From Larkinella knui (GTDB taxonomy: Bacteria; Bacteroidota; Bacteroidia; Cytophagales; Spirosomataceae), in the NCBI RefSeq assembly GCF_003858645.1, contig NZ_RQJP01000004.1, positions 558,001 through 622,000 of the forward strand: DNA of 64,000 nucleotides, written 5' to 3'. Shown one piece after another: positions 46,620 to 55,785 of this stretch (its first letter is position 1; each line of letters starts with the position of its first letter). The translations under genes were made by a program, and so were the position numbers. The notes under the pieces are model-generated. The model was not told the DNA's origin, searched no databases, and saw only the letters and a list, made by a program, of their open reading frames with translations.

Positions 46620-47486
46620 TCAAGGAATCACAATTCGTTTTACCGCCCCATCGTCGTTTTGAGTGACATTGACAAAGAAAACGCCCTTGGCTTTTTTGTC
46701 TACATCGATCTGTCCGGCGTAACTTCCTGAAAAATCCTTTACTTCTTTTTTTGCCACTTCCTTGCCATCCGCCGTCGTTACCCGGATGCGAACATCGCCT
46801 TTTACCGGTGCCGTAAAACGAACGTTCAACTGGTTGGTTTCCGGATTGTTGGGGTAAACCTGCAAGTTGCGGATGGTGGGCGCTTTCACATCTTCGTCCA
46901 GCGACCAGCTCCAGTTGCGGAAGGATTCCTCCATGCGCTGGCCGAAGTTTTCGGGCCAGCGGAATTCAAACCGTTTCAGCCGGTCGACCAGCGAGTCGGA
47001 ATCGAAGCGGTAGCGGTTTTGCAGTTTGCCATCCTTATAATACCGGAATTCACTCGGGCCATTGGACGAATTCGGACCGGTTACGCGATTGGGCCGGCGG
47101 GCCGTGATGTCACGGTCGCTGCGGTTGGTAGTGCGGTCGGAATTGCGGTTCTGACGATACCTGAAATCGGTACTGGAATTGCCGTTTCTGGTGTCGTCAA
47201 TTACAATCGTAATCTGTCCTTTCTCGTTCCCCCGTTTGGTCCGGATCGAATCGACCAGCCGGTTTACGAGTGCATCCCGCTCATCATCTTTCATCCCGTC
47301 CAGGTGATAGCTACGTTCAATTTCGCGGACTTCACCGGCGTTCGTGCGCTCAATAATTTTTACATTGACGCTGTTTTTATCAGCGTCCGTTTTCTTGTCG
47401 GATTGGGCCAGCACCGTGGCCGAACAGCCGCTGACCAGCAAAGCGGCCAGAATCAGGCGGTAGCGAATAACAGGTTGGAGACTCAT
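46620..47486 (-). CDS. Secreted protein with C-terminal T9SS-like sorting domain
   Basis: A 288-residue exported protein. The start at 47486 (MSLQPVIRYRLILAALL) gives a signal peptide ending near VLAQ; a frame extending further upstream has no signal features. The middle is highly polar, rich in Asn, Arg and Asp (YRQNRNSDRTTNRSDRD), probably disordered. The C-terminal about 85 residues (NLQVYPNNPETNQLNVRF ... GVFFVNVTQNDDGAVKRIVI) resemble the T9SS type A sorting domain. It is divergent from the histidine kinase gene with 187 bp between them, so it may be a target or partner of that two-component system. Function unknown. Confidence 0.78.
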   Translation of the reverse strand: MSLQPVIRYRLILAALLVSGCSATVLAQSDKKTDADKNSVNVKIIERTNAGEVREIERSYHLDGMKDDERDALVNRLVDSIRTKRGNEKGQITIVIDDTRNGNSSTDFRYRQNRNSDRTTNRSDRDITARRPNRVTGPNSSNGPSEFRYYKDGKLQNRYRFDSDSLVDRLKRFEFRWPENFGQRMEESFRNWSWSLDEDVKAPTIRNLQVYPNNPETNQLNVRFTAPVKGDVRIRVTTADGKEVAKKEVKDFSGSYAGQIDVDKKAKGVFFVNVTQNDDGAVKRIVIP

Positions 47487-47519
47487 TACGTTACTTGTTT
47501 TTACGGTCAGAAAACACTG

Positions 47520-47527
47520 CAAACCTA
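47520..47527 (-). promoter_or_regulatory. -7 promoter element for the T9SS protein gene
   Basis: TAGGTTTG on the minus strand matches TAnnTTTG and lies 34 bp upstream of the start codon at 47486. No TTG at the right -33 distance. Confidence 0.42.
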
Positions 47528-47673
47528 GGTCAAATCGAATTGTTTCGCTGTTAAAGTTTGTTAAAAGGCTAAGGGTCGTTTCGTCGGTAGCCCAGGGGTT
47601 TCGTAATTTTAGGTGGGTTAACCAATCAATAGATGAGAGGTCCGACCAAAATGTTGCACAGGAGGAATAAAAA

Positions 47674-49590
47674 ATGACAAAACAACGCATACGCTGGATT
47701 GCCGTGCTGATGACAGTGGGCTTGCTGGGCCTGATTTTCCTGCAACTTTACTGGATTAACAATGCGCTGTCGTTGCAGAAAGAACAATTTGATTCCAAAG
47801 TAACCGACGGTTTGCAGGAAGTGGTGCGAACGCTCGAGCGGCAGGAGATTCTTTATCTGGCCCGGCAGCGCATGAATCAGCAACAGCAGCAGCGCCAGCT
47901 GATGGCTATTTCCCGACCTGCATTGGGTAAACAATCGGTACCGAATCGCGGGCAACTGGCCAGCATTACCAACCGGTTTTCCCGGAAAAAACGCGCCGGG
48001 GATTTTCTGGCCAGTGAACTGAAAAAGACCAAGCCGATCGTATCAGAGCCGGAAAGCACGAACAGTACGGTTCCGGTGAGCGTCTGGCAGCAAACCCAGG
48101 TTTCGCCTTCCGACGCCCTGCACTCGGACTTTCAAAAACTGTCGGATGTGCAGCAGAAACATTTTGAGGATCTGGTTCGGCAGCAGGATGCGCTGGGGCC
48201 GGATGAACTGTGGGATTTGCAGCTTCAGCAGCAACGGCATTTCAATACACTGGTCGATCAGGTATTTGAACGCCAGTTGCGGTTGATGTACGCCCAGCCG
48301 GACAGTACCCTGATCGTTCAGAGTGCCGTGAAGAAGCAGGAAATCGCCCGCAAATTTCGCCCGAAGCGGAAAATCCCGGTCTTGCCGACGCCACCCGTTG
48401 CGGCTTCTTCGTCCAACCTAGGGCTGCAGAAAGTGGAACAGCAATCGGAAATGGTCAAAGGCGTGGTGCGGGATTTACTGTTTGCCAGTCGGCCCATCGA
48501 GAGCCGCGTCAATCGGACGTTACTGGATTCGTTGTTGAAAGAAGCCATTGCCGAGCGGGGAATTACCATTCCGTTTGAATACGGCGTCCGAACGAATGTG
48601 GGCATTGGCCTAGCCAAACCGCATCTGTTGTTTGCATCACACTCCGACAAGCAGATAACGGGCAAAAAGAAGATTTATAAAGCCGTGCTGTTTCCGAATA
48701 ATTTCCTTGAAAAAGGGAATTACGTATACATATATTTCCCGGATCAGCAGCAGTTTATCCTGCGGAAAATGAGTGCCGTTCTGGCGGGTTCGGCGGTGTT
48801 GGTGCTGGTGATTATTGCTTGTTTTTATGTGGCCATCAGCACCATTCTGCGGCAGAAAAAACTGGCTGATATCAAAAATGATTTCATCAATAACATGACG
48901 CACGAGTTCAAAACACCTATTTCGACCATTTCACTGGCCGTCGAAATGGCGCAGGAACAACTCAGCCACGGTATTGACCAGTCGGAAGAACCGGCCACAC
49001 GCCTGACGCGCTACATGGGTATTATCCGTGACGAAACCCGACGGTTGGGTACGCACGTGGAGAAGGTGCTGCAAATGGCGCTGCTCGACCGGACGACGGC
49101 GGGCCGGGGTTCGGTTCAGCTCAAACTTTCTTCCGTGAATATTCACGATACGATTGGCAATGTTCTGAATACGATTGGGATACAGATCGAACAAAAGGAA
49201 GGCGAAGTTCATCTGGATTTCGAGGCTGCCGACGAAATCGTGGAAGCCGACGAGGTGCACCTGAGCAACATTCTGTATAATCTGCTGGACAACGCCATTA
49301 AATACTCGCCCGAAAAACCGGACATTACCATTCGGACGCGAAATGTGGAAAATGGCGTCAGCATCACCGTAGCCGATCACGGAATTGGCATGACAAAAGA
49401 CCAGGTGAGCCGGATTTTTGAGAAATTTTACCGCGTCCCAACGGGAAACCTGCACGATGTCAAAGGGTTTGGCCTGGGACTGAGTTACGTCAAGAAAATG
49501 GTTGAAGAACACCACGGTTCCATCCGGGTTACCAGCCAGTTGGGAAAAGGAAGTTCATTTGAAGTAATTTTGCCATACCAACACACTTAA
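47674..49590 (+). CDS. Membrane sensor histidine kinase
   Basis: A 638-residue kinase. Helix 1 (about 9-31) and helix 2 (about 366-392) enclose a large Gln-rich periplasmic sensor of about 330 residues with no known domain. The cytoplasmic part has HisKA with the phospho-acceptor H410 in FINNMTHEFKTPIS, and HATPase with the N-box NLLDNAIKYSPE, G1 ADHGIGM and G2 GFGLGLSYVKKM. An unusually good Shine-Dalgarno, AGGAGGA, lies at the ideal distance from the start. It is followed by a response regulator after a repeat-rich 107-bp gap. The signal is unknown. Confidence 0.93.
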   Translation: MTKQRIRWIAVLMTVGLLGLIFLQLYWINNALSLQKEQFDSKVTDGLQEVVRTLERQEILYLARQRMNQQQQQRQLMAISRPALGKQSVPNRGQLASITNRFSRKKRAGDFLASELKKTKPIVSEPESTNSTVPVSVWQQTQVSPSDALHSDFQKLSDVQQKHFEDLVRQQDALGPDELWDLQLQQQRHFNTLVDQVFERQLRLMYAQPDSTLIVQSAVKKQEIARKFRPKRKIPVLPTPPVAASSSNLGLQKVEQQSEMVKGVVRDLLFASRPIESRVNRTLLDSLLKEAIAERGITIPFEYGVRTNVGIGLAKPHLLFASHSDKQITGKKKIYKAVLFPNNFLEKGNYVYIYFPDQQQFILRKMSAVLAGSAVLVLVIIACFYVAISTILRQKKLADIKNDFINNMTHEFKTPISTISLAVEMAQEQLSHGIDQSEEPATRLTRYMGIIRDETRRLGTHVEKVLQMALLDRTTAGRGSVQLKLSSVNIHDTIGNVLNTIGIQIEQKEGEVHLDFEAADEIVEADEVHLSNILYNLLDNAIKYSPEKPDITIRTRNVENGVSITVADHGIGMTKDQVSRIFEKFYRVPTGNLHDVKGFGLGLSYVKKMVEEHHGSIRVTSQLGKGSSFEVILPYQHT

Positions 49591-49694
49591 ACCCTCTGAT
49601 AAACCCTGATTTCCTCTGATAAACTCTGTGAAATAGCTTTTAATTGTTCCACAGGGTTTATCAGAGAAAATCAGAGAAAATCAGAGGAAAATCC
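49591..49694. repeat. Repeat-rich dyad between kinase and regulator genes
   Basis: CCTCTGATAAAC-CTG words occur twice on the left (49592-49608, 49613-49630) and TATCAGAGAAAA words three times on the right (about 49658-49686), inverted. CCTCTGATAAACTCTGTG (49613-49630) pairs with 49650-49666 with one mismatch. It may tune expression between the two genes. Confidence 0.7.
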
Positions 49695-49697
49695 AAG

Positions 49698-50393
49698 ATG
49701 CCTAAACTCTTACTGGTTGAAGATGACCCAAATCTGGGAATGTTGTTGCAGGAATACCTGACCTCGAAAGGCTACGATACCGATCTGGCTACCGACGGCA
49801 ATCAGGGCTGGCAGCGGTTTGTCGACCATGCCTATGATCTGTGTCTGTTTGACGTCATGCTCCCGAAAAAAGACGGTTTTTCGCTGGCGAAGGAAGTGCG
49901 GATGTCGGGCCGGGATGTGCCGATTATTTTTCTGACGGCCAAATCGATGAAAGAAGATACCATCCAGGGCTTCCGGATTGGCGCCGACGACTACATGACC
50001 AAACCGTTCAGCATGGAAGAATTGCTCCTCCGGATTCAGGCCATTCTCCGGCGCTATCACAAAACCGATGAAACGCAGCAGCCGGTTTCCTACCAGATTG
50101 GCTCTTTTTCGTTCGATTTTGCCCATCAGTTACTGACCCGAACGGGAGCCGATGGTGAACCGCAAGCCGTCAAGTTGACCAGCAAAGAAGCCGCTTTGCT
50201 GAAATTATTTGCCCAGAATAAAAACCAGCCACTCAGCCGAAGTTTTGCCCTTAAGCTGATCTGGGGTGACGATTCGTACTTTAACGCCCGCAGCATGGAC
50301 GTTTACATCACCAAACTCCGCAAATACCTGAAAGACGATGAGGCTGTCCAGATCGTTAACCTGCACGGCGAAGGATTTAAACTGATGGCGTAA
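49698..50393 (+). CDS. OmpR-family response regulator
   Basis: A 231-residue regulator with an N-terminal receiver (LLLVEDDPN acidic pocket, phospho-acceptor D52 in LCLFDVMLPKKDG, FLTAKS threonine, TKPFSMEELL lysine) and a C-terminal winged helix (SKEAALLKLFAQNKN ... MDVYITKLRKYLKDD). Its partner is the kinase gene just upstream. I chose the ATG at 49698 (MPKLLL); the frame before it runs through the repeat-rich dyad. Targets are unknown; the T9SS protein gene divergent from the kinase is a natural candidate. Confidence 0.92.
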   Translation: MPKLLLVEDDPNLGMLLQEYLTSKGYDTDLATDGNQGWQRFVDHAYDLCLFDVMLPKKDGFSLAKEVRMSGRDVPIIFLTAKSMKEDTIQGFRIGADDYMTKPFSMEELLLRIQAILRRYHKTDETQQPVSYQIGSFSFDFAHQLLTRTGADGEPQAVKLTSKEAALLKLFAQNKNQPLSRSFALKLIWGDDSYFNARSMDVYITKLRKYLKDDEAVQIVNLHGEGFKLMA

Positions 50394-50406
50394 CGTTGAC
50401 GTGTGT

Positions 50407-50414
50407 TATCTTTG
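50407..50414 (+). promoter_or_regulatory. -7 promoter element for hemB
   Basis: TATCTTTG followed by CAGCAG, a typical Bacteroidota -7 element, 24 bp before the hemB start codon. No TTG at the optimal -33 distance; a TTGAC lies nearer, at 50396. Confidence 0.5.
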
Positions 50415-50437
50415 CAGCAGAAATCTAAAATCGCGTT

Positions 50438-51421
50438 ATGCTACGAAGACCACGCAGAAATAGAAAATCGCCCGTGATCCGGGAACTGGTACAGGAAAAC
50501 TCGCTGTCGCTCTCCGACCTGATTTATCCCATGTTCGTGATGGAAGGCGAAGGCGTTCGTTCCGAAATTACGTCGATGCCGGGTGTCGCCCGGTTTTCGC
50601 TCGACCTGCTGCTCGAAGAAATGCAGGAATGTGTCGACCTGGGCCTGCGGACTTTCGCCTTGTTTCCCAATTTGCCTGAAAGTAAAAAAGATAAATACGC
50701 TACCGAAAGCCACAATCCCGAGGGCTTGTATCTGCAAGCCGTTAAAGCCATCAAGACCCGGTTTCCCGACATTGCGTTGATGACCGATGTGGCGATGGAC
50801 CCGTACAGTTCCGACGGGCACGACGGTATTGTGGAAGAAGGCCCGAACGGTTTTGAGGTGGTCAATGACCAGTCGCTGGTGGTGCTGGGAAAAATGGCGC
50901 TGGCGCAGGCGCGGGCCGGTGCCGACATCATCGGGCCATCGGACATGATGGACGGACGCATCGGGTACATCCGCGAACTGCTCGACAGCGAAGGATTTAC
51001 CAACGTTTCGATCATGGCCTATACCGCCAAATACGCCGGTGCGTTTTATGGCCCGTTCCGGGATGCACTTGATTCGGCTCCGCGGTTTGGCGACAAGAAA
51101 ACCTACCAGATGAACCCCGCCAACAGCCGCGAAGCCCTCATTGAAGCCGAGCTGGATTATGCCGAAGGAGCCGACTTCCTGATGGTAAAACCAGCCATGG
51201 TGTATCTGGACATCATCAAACTGCTGAGCGAGAATTTTGATCTGCCGATTGCCGCCTACAACGTCAGTGGCGAATATGCGATGGTTAAAGCCGCAGCCGC
51301 CAACGGCTGGCTCGACGGCGAACGCGCCATGCTCGAAATTCTGACGGCCATGAAACGGGCGGGAGCCAAAATCATCCTGACGTATTTTGCGAAGGAAGTC
51401 GCCCAACTCCGGAAATCATAA
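50438..51421 (+). CDS. hemB: Porphobilinogen synthase (delta-aminolevulinate dehydratase)
   Basis: A 327-residue enzyme joining two 5-aminolevulinate molecules in heme and corrin biosynthesis. The Schiff-base lysines are in YTAKYAGAFYGPFRDA and FLMVKPAMVYLD. The metal region reads DVAMDPYSSDGHDG, without the cysteine cluster of zinc enzymes, so it is the cysteine-less (magnesium-type) form. Length fits. Porphyrin intermediates link heme, and possibly cobalamin needed by the CarH-type regulator, but no direct linkage is claimed. Confidence 0.95.
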   Translation: MLRRPRRNRKSPVIRELVQENSLSLSDLIYPMFVMEGEGVRSEITSMPGVARFSLDLLLEEMQECVDLGLRTFALFPNLPESKKDKYATESHNPEGLYLQAVKAIKTRFPDIALMTDVAMDPYSSDGHDGIVEEGPNGFEVVNDQSLVVLGKMALAQARAGADIIGPSDMMDGRIGYIRELLDSEGFTNVSIMAYTAKYAGAFYGPFRDALDSAPRFGDKKTYQMNPANSREALIEAELDYAEGADFLMVKPAMVYLDIIKLLSENFDLPIAAYNVSGEYAMVKAAAANGWLDGERAMLEILTAMKRAGAKIILTYFAKEVAQLRKS

Positions 51422-51465
51422 GCTATTAAAAAACCGGTAGCGGGAGAGGCTACTACTTTTACTGC

Positions 51466-52800
51466 ATGAGCACACTTTTGATCCGTAACGCCCGGCTGGT
51501 AAACGAAGGCACCCTTCGCGAAACCGACGTGTATTGTAAAGATGGTTTTATCGAACAGATCGGTCCGGCTCTGAATCAGCGGGCGGAAACCGTCATTGAT
51601 GCCAGGGGAAATTATCTGTTGCCGGGTGTCATCGACGACCAGGTGCATTTTCGCGAACCCGGTTTGACCCACAAAGCCACCATTCATTCGGAAGCGCGGG
51701 CCGCAGTGGCCGGGGGCGTCACGAGTTTTATGGAAATGCCCAATACCGTACCGAATGTGCTGACGCAGGAACTGCTGGCCCAGAAATACGAGATTGCCGC
51801 CCGGACGTCGCTCGCCAACTATTCGTTTTTTATGGGCGGTTCGAACGACAATCTGGCGGAAGTTTTGAAAACCGACCCGGAAACCGTCTGCGGCATCAAG
51901 ATTTTCATGGGTTCGTCGACGGGCAATATGCTGGTCGATAATGTGAAGGTGCTGGAGGAGGTATTCCGGCAAAGCCCGATGCTGATTGCCACCCACTGCG
52001 AAGACGAAGCCACCGTTCGGGCCAACACGGTCCGCTACAAAGCGCAATACGGTGACGCAGCCACGGCGGCCATTCATCCGCTTGTGCGGAACGAAGAAGC
52101 CTGCCTGAAATCGTCGTCGCTGGCGGTTGAACTGGCCAGAAAGCACAACACCCGCCTGCATATTCTGCACATTTCGACGGCCGACGAACTGGCGTTGTTT
52201 GACAATACGGTTCCGTTGAAAGAAAAACGGATTACGGCCGAAGTCTGCGTGCATCACCTCTGGTTCGACGCTGACGATTACGAGCGGCTGGGTAACCTCA
52301 TCAAGTGCAACCCGGCCATTAAAGCGCCATATCATAAGCCAAAACTCTGGCAGGCGCTGCTCGATGACCGGCTGGACATTATTGCCACCGATCACGCGCC
52401 CCATACCTGGGACGAAAAACAGCAACCCTACTGGCAGGCTCCCTCCGGTTTGCCCCTGGTGCAGCATCCGTTGCTGCTCATGCTGGAAGCGGTTCAGCAG
52501 GGGAAACTATCGCTGGAAAAGGTGGTGGAGAAAATGTGCCATGCCCCCGCCGACTGTTTTCAGATCGACCGGCGCGGGTATGTTCGGGAAGGCTACTGGG
52601 CCGATCTGGTGCTGGTTGATCCCAGTCAGAAGACCACCGTTGCCAAAGAAAATATTCAGTACCAATGCGGCTGGTCGCCGTTGGAGGGAACCGCTTTCAA
52701 GGCCGGAATTACGCACACCATTGTGTCAGGCCACGTGGCCTACGCGAATGGACAGTTCGATGAGACGGTTTTGGGTAAACGTTTGCGGTTTGTCCGGTAA
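51466..52800 (+). CDS. pyrC: Dihydroorotase
   Basis: A 444-residue amidohydrolase for the third step of pyrimidine synthesis. The N-terminal metal motif reads VIDDQVHFREPGLTH, with glutamine instead of the first histidine of the usual HxH. Other signatures are intact: MEMPNTVPN, GIKIFMGSSTGNML (carbamylated lysine), ATHCEDE, LHILHISTADE, and IATDHAPHTWDEK with the catalytic aspartate. The Q-for-H exchange occurs, to my knowledge, in other Bacteroidota dihydroorotases. It follows hemB by 44 bp on the same strand and may be co-transcribed. Confidence 0.9.
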   Translation: MSTLLIRNARLVNEGTLRETDVYCKDGFIEQIGPALNQRAETVIDARGNYLLPGVIDDQVHFREPGLTHKATIHSEARAAVAGGVTSFMEMPNTVPNVLTQELLAQKYEIAARTSLANYSFFMGGSNDNLAEVLKTDPETVCGIKIFMGSSTGNMLVDNVKVLEEVFRQSPMLIATHCEDEATVRANTVRYKAQYGDAATAAIHPLVRNEEACLKSSSLAVELARKHNTRLHILHISTADELALFDNTVPLKEKRITAEVCVHHLWFDADDYERLGNLIKCNPAIKAPYHKPKLWQALLDDRLDIIATDHAPHTWDEKQQPYWQAPSGLPLVQHPLLLMLEAVQQGKLSLEKVVEKMCHAPADCFQIDRRGYVREGYWADLVLVDPSQKTTVAKENIQYQCGWSPLEGTAFKAGITHTIVSGHVAYANGQFDETVLGKRLRFVR

Positions 52801-52802
52801 TG

Positions 52803-52835
52803 AAAAAGGCCGGCTTTTCAGCCGACCTTTTCTTT
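52803..52835 (+). terminator. Terminator after pyrC
   Basis: AAAGGCCGGC (52805-52814) pairs with GCCGACCTTT (52821-52830) with one mismatch, followed by TCTTT. Confidence 0.7.
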
Positions 52836-52854
52836 ATCATTTAGTTAGCCCTTT

Positions 52855-53058
52855 TCAGGCAAGCTTTCGTCGGTAAAAACATCGGTTGAGAATGGATAAA
52901 TATAAATTGCTAAATTTCTCATAACACCAGGATTTTAACTGTTTCACTTCCTCTGGTATCAGGAGACCGATGGCTTTTTTCAATTCCTTCTCAAACAATT
53001 TCTTGTCAAAGCTTACTTTCTGAAGGATTGTCTTGATGTACTCCAGCATTGTTGCCAT
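52855..53058 (-). CDS. Small conserved-looking protein, unknown function
   Basis: A 67-residue helical protein (EYIKTILQKVSFDKKLFEKE, then IPEEVKQLKSWCYEKFSNLY). Its amphipathic, charged composition and a proper codon pattern suggest a real gene; I recall similar short proteins in Cytophagales, without known function. A second ATG at 53049 (MLEYIKT) may be the true start. It is convergent with pyrC and divergent from batD. Confidence 0.6.
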   Translation of the reverse strand: MATMLEYIKTILQKVSFDKKLFEKELKKAIGLLIPEEVKQLKSWCYEKFSNLYLSILNRCFYRRKLA

Positions 53059-53172
53059 ACCACATACTACGGTTTTTTGGTTAGAGTTTTGAGGATCTAC
53101 TCCACATTCAAAAGAGGTCGGCAGAATCGAAAAGGATTCGTCCGCATCTCCGAAATTGTAACGGATTCTAAT

Positions 53173-53180
53173 TAGTTTTG
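53173..53180 (+). promoter_or_regulatory. -7 promoter element for batD
   Basis: TAGTTTTG matches TAnnTTTG, 16 bp before the start codon, implying a very short leader. The -33 element is not clear. Confidence 0.4.
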
Positions 53181-53196
53181 TTGCTCAAATTTAGAG

Positions 53197-54606
53197 ATGA
53201 AATTTTTAAAATTCCAATTATTAGTTGTATTATTTTTTTACGGCCCACTGAGCATGAAAGTGTTAGCTCAGGAGCCGTCTACTACGATTGATTTGGGAGA
53301 AACTGACATTTCTATCGAACGGCCCTTTACCATTTCTGTTATCATTAAAAACAGCGATTCCCGGCCAATTGTTAACTTTCCTTCGCTAAAAGGCTTCATC
53401 AAAAAAGGAACGACTACCAGTGTTTCTCCCGTTGAGATCAATGGGAAAACCGTTGTTTCACAGGTAATTACCCAATCATATACCTCTATACGTCCCGGAC
53501 AGTACCGACTGCCGTCGTTTGAACTGGTGGTTGGTGAAACCACCGTCAAATCCGACGAGGTCGTTGTCACCGTCCGGCCGGGTGCAACGCCACCCGGTTC
53601 GGTCACCGCCGTTGCCGCGCCCCCGGAAGCGATTTCTAAAAATGACGTTTTTCTGGCGTTGAGCACCTCAAAAAGCGCGGTTTATACGGGTGAAGGATTT
53701 TCGCTAAAATTGTCTTTTTTTGTGGCCGAATCCTACCCGTTCGAGTTAACATTTTATGAACTCGATCAACAGTTACAACAACTTTTGAAAACATTACGCC
53801 CCGCCAATTGCTGGGAAGAAAACGAAGGAATTACGGATCTGTCGCGCCATCCGGTTTTCTTCAACGGCAAACGATACGCCGAATACCGCATTTACCAGGC
53901 CACCTTTTTTCCCCTAAACCGGCAGTCTATCCAAATTCCGTCCGTAAGCCTGAAATTGTTGCAATACCGCCCGGCCACCAAACCGGGTGATGAGCGCAGA
54001 AAAGAGATCGTCTCTTACCAGACCCGGCCTGTGTCGGTCCGGGTAACTCCCCTGCCTCCCCACCCGCTTCGCGATCAGGTGGCTGTCGGACAATACCGGC
54101 TGATTGAAACGAACTTGCGGAAAAACCCCGCCGTCGGGCAAAGTCTGCAGTATAAGTTCCGGATCACGGGCGAAGGCAACATTGCCTCATTACCGGCTCC
54201 ACTGGTTCCTGATTCAACCACGTTTGATATTTTTCCACCCGCCGAAAAAGAAGTCATTGACCGCACCGGGGGGATTGTTTCGGGTTCTAAAACGTTCTCC
54301 TACGCGCTCGTTCCGCGCCAGAACGGGAACTTCCCGCTGGCAACCTATTTTCAGTGGATTTATTTTGACCTCAAACAACAGCGGTATGACACCCTGCGGT
54401 CGGCCATAACGTTGCGCGTAGGGGGAACGGCTTTGCCCGAAGGCGACACGGTTCGGGTAAGTTTGCCGGGATCCATTTACACCGGGATTGAACGGACCGA
54501 TAGTTCGCGCCAGCCGATTAATATGCAGGAAATGCTCCGATTGGTGGTAAATATCCTGCTGGTCGGCATGATTGTGGGAATGATGTATTTATTTTGGAGA
54601 AAATAA
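53197..54606 (+). CDS. batD: BatD-family protein
   Basis: A 469-residue exported protein with a signal peptide (about 1-24, ending in VLAQ), a long beta-sandwich-rich periplasmic region and one C-terminal membrane helix (about 447-466), the BatD layout. Family hallmarks are TIDLGETDISIERPFTISV, KGTTTSVSPVEINGK, TQSYTSIRPGQYRLPSFEL, and a second half with QSLQYKFRITGEGNIASLP. BatD belongs to the Bat (aerotolerance) system with vWA-domain proteins BatA/B and TPR proteins BatC/E, but none of these is nearby. It is followed by aroC after a repeat-rich 90-bp gap. Confidence 0.85.
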   Translation: MKFLKFQLLVVLFFYGPLSMKVLAQEPSTTIDLGETDISIERPFTISVIIKNSDSRPIVNFPSLKGFIKKGTTTSVSPVEINGKTVVSQVITQSYTSIRPGQYRLPSFELVVGETTVKSDEVVVTVRPGATPPGSVTAVAAPPEAISKNDVFLALSTSKSAVYTGEGFSLKLSFFVAESYPFELTFYELDQQLQQLLKTLRPANCWEENEGITDLSRHPVFFNGKRYAEYRIYQATFFPLNRQSIQIPSVSLKLLQYRPATKPGDERRKEIVSYQTRPVSVRVTPLPPHPLRDQVAVGQYRLIETNLRKNPAVGQSLQYKFRITGEGNIASLPAPLVPDSTTFDIFPPAEKEVIDRTGGIVSGSKTFSYALVPRQNGNFPLATYFQWIYFDLKQQRYDTLRSAITLRVGGTALPEGDTVRVSLPGSIYTGIERTDSSRQPINMQEMLRLVVNILLVGMIVGMMYLFWRK

Positions 54607-54690
54607 GATAGACAAGAGAGCTTAGACAAGAGAGTAAAGATTCTACGTCACTGTTTTTCTCACATCTCTTGTCTTACCTCTCACATCTGG
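54607..54690. repeat. Intergenic dyad of AGACAAGAGA-type repeats
   Basis: TAGACAAGAGAG occurs twice (54609-54620, 54623-54634), and TCTCACATCT twice (54658-54667, 54679-54688); TCTCTTGTCT (54665-54674) is the inverse of AGACAAGAGA. It lies between batD and aroC, in the same style as the dyads near 30.0, 36.6 and 49.6 kb. Confidence 0.7.
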
Positions 54691-54696
54691 AAAAAA

Positions 54697-55785
54697 ATGA
54701 GCAGTACATACGGAACACTTTTTAAAATTGCCACTTTTGGCGAATCGCACGGTGCGGCTATCGGTGTCATCATCGACGGTTGCCCGGCCGGTTTGGAAGT
54801 TGATACACAATTCATTCAGTCTGAACTTGATCGCCGGAAACCGGGCCAGTCGCGCATTACGACCCAACGGCGGGAAAAGGACGAATTTCAGGTACTTTCC
54901 GGGATTTTTGAAGGAAAAACCGAGGGAACGCCCATTAGCCTGGTCATCTGGAACGAAGACCAGCGCAGCAAAGATTATTCGCACATCTCCCAGCAGTTTC
55001 GTCCGTCTCACGCCGATTATACGTATCAGCAAAAGTATGGCGTGCGCGATTACCGGGGCGGTGGCCGCAGTTCGGCCCGCGAAACGGCCGCCCGCGTGGC
55101 CGCCGGTGCGCTGGCCAAATTGCTGTTAAAGCAGCAGGGCGTCAGCATTCAGGCGTACGTATCGCAGGTGGGAAAACTGAAGCTCGAAATACCGTATCAG
55201 CAGCTGGAACTGGCCAAAGCCGAAGAGAACGCCGTTCGTTGTCCTGATCCGGAACTGGCGCAGCAAATGTTCGACTACATCGACGAAACCCGCAAGCAGG
55301 GCGACTCCATTGGCGGCATCGTTTCGTGCGTCATCACGGGCGCTCCGGCGGGTTGGGGTGAGCCGGTTTTTGATAAATTACACGCCGAACTGGGCAAAGC
55401 CATGTTGAGCATCAATGCCGTCAAAGGGTTTGAATACGGCAGCGGTTTTGCCGGCGTCGAACTCCACGGGTCGGAACATAACGATGAGTTTTACATAGAA
55501 CCCGGCAACGAAACCGGGCGCGTTCGGACCAGGACCAATCATTCGGGCGGTATTCAGGGCGGTATTTCCAACGGGGAGGATATTTACTTTCGCGTGGCTT
55601 TCAAGCCCGTGGCGACCATCATGCAGGATCAGGACAGCGTGGACGTGAACGGCGATCCGGTGGTGGTTTCGGGCAAAGGACGACACGATCCCTGTGTGGT
55701 TCCGCGCGCCGTTCCCATCGTGGAAGCCATGGCCGCGCTGGTGCTGGCCGATTTTTATCTGCGGAATAAAGTGGCGAAGGTGTAA
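54697..55785 (+). CDS. aroC: Chorismate synthase
   Basis: A 362-residue FMN-dependent enzyme converting EPSP to chorismate, the last shikimate-pathway step. Signatures: [19 protein letters not shown] at the N-terminus, [66 protein letters not shown] split over the middle, and the C-terminal [18 protein letters not shown]. Length and motif order are canonical. Confidence 0.96.
   Translation: MSSTYGTLFKIATFGESHGAAIGVIIDGCPAGLEVDTQFIQSELDRRKPGQSRITTQRREKDEFQVLSGIFEGKTEGTPISLVIWNEDQRSKDYSHISQQFRPSHADYTYQQKYGVRDYRGGGRSSARETAARVAAGALAKLLLKQQGVSIQAYVSQVGKLKLEIPYQQLELAKAEENAVRCPDPELAQQMFDYIDETRKQGDSIGGIVSCVITGAPAGWGEPVFDKLHAELGKAMLSINAVKGFEYGSGFAGVELHGSEHNDEFYIEPGNETGRVRTRTNHSGGIQGGISNGEDIYFRVAFKPVATIMQDQDSVDVNGDPVVVSGKGRHDPCVVPRAVPIVEAMAALVLADFYLRNKVAKV

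Noticed and set aside
50441-51406. Open frame of about 320 codons on the minus strand
   Set aside because: Antisense shadow of hemB without recognisable motifs.
51256-52467. Long open frame (about 400 codons) on the minus strand
   Set aside because: It lies antisense to hemB/pyrC. Both sense genes are unmistakable enzymes; the antisense frame follows from their codon bias and has no domain.
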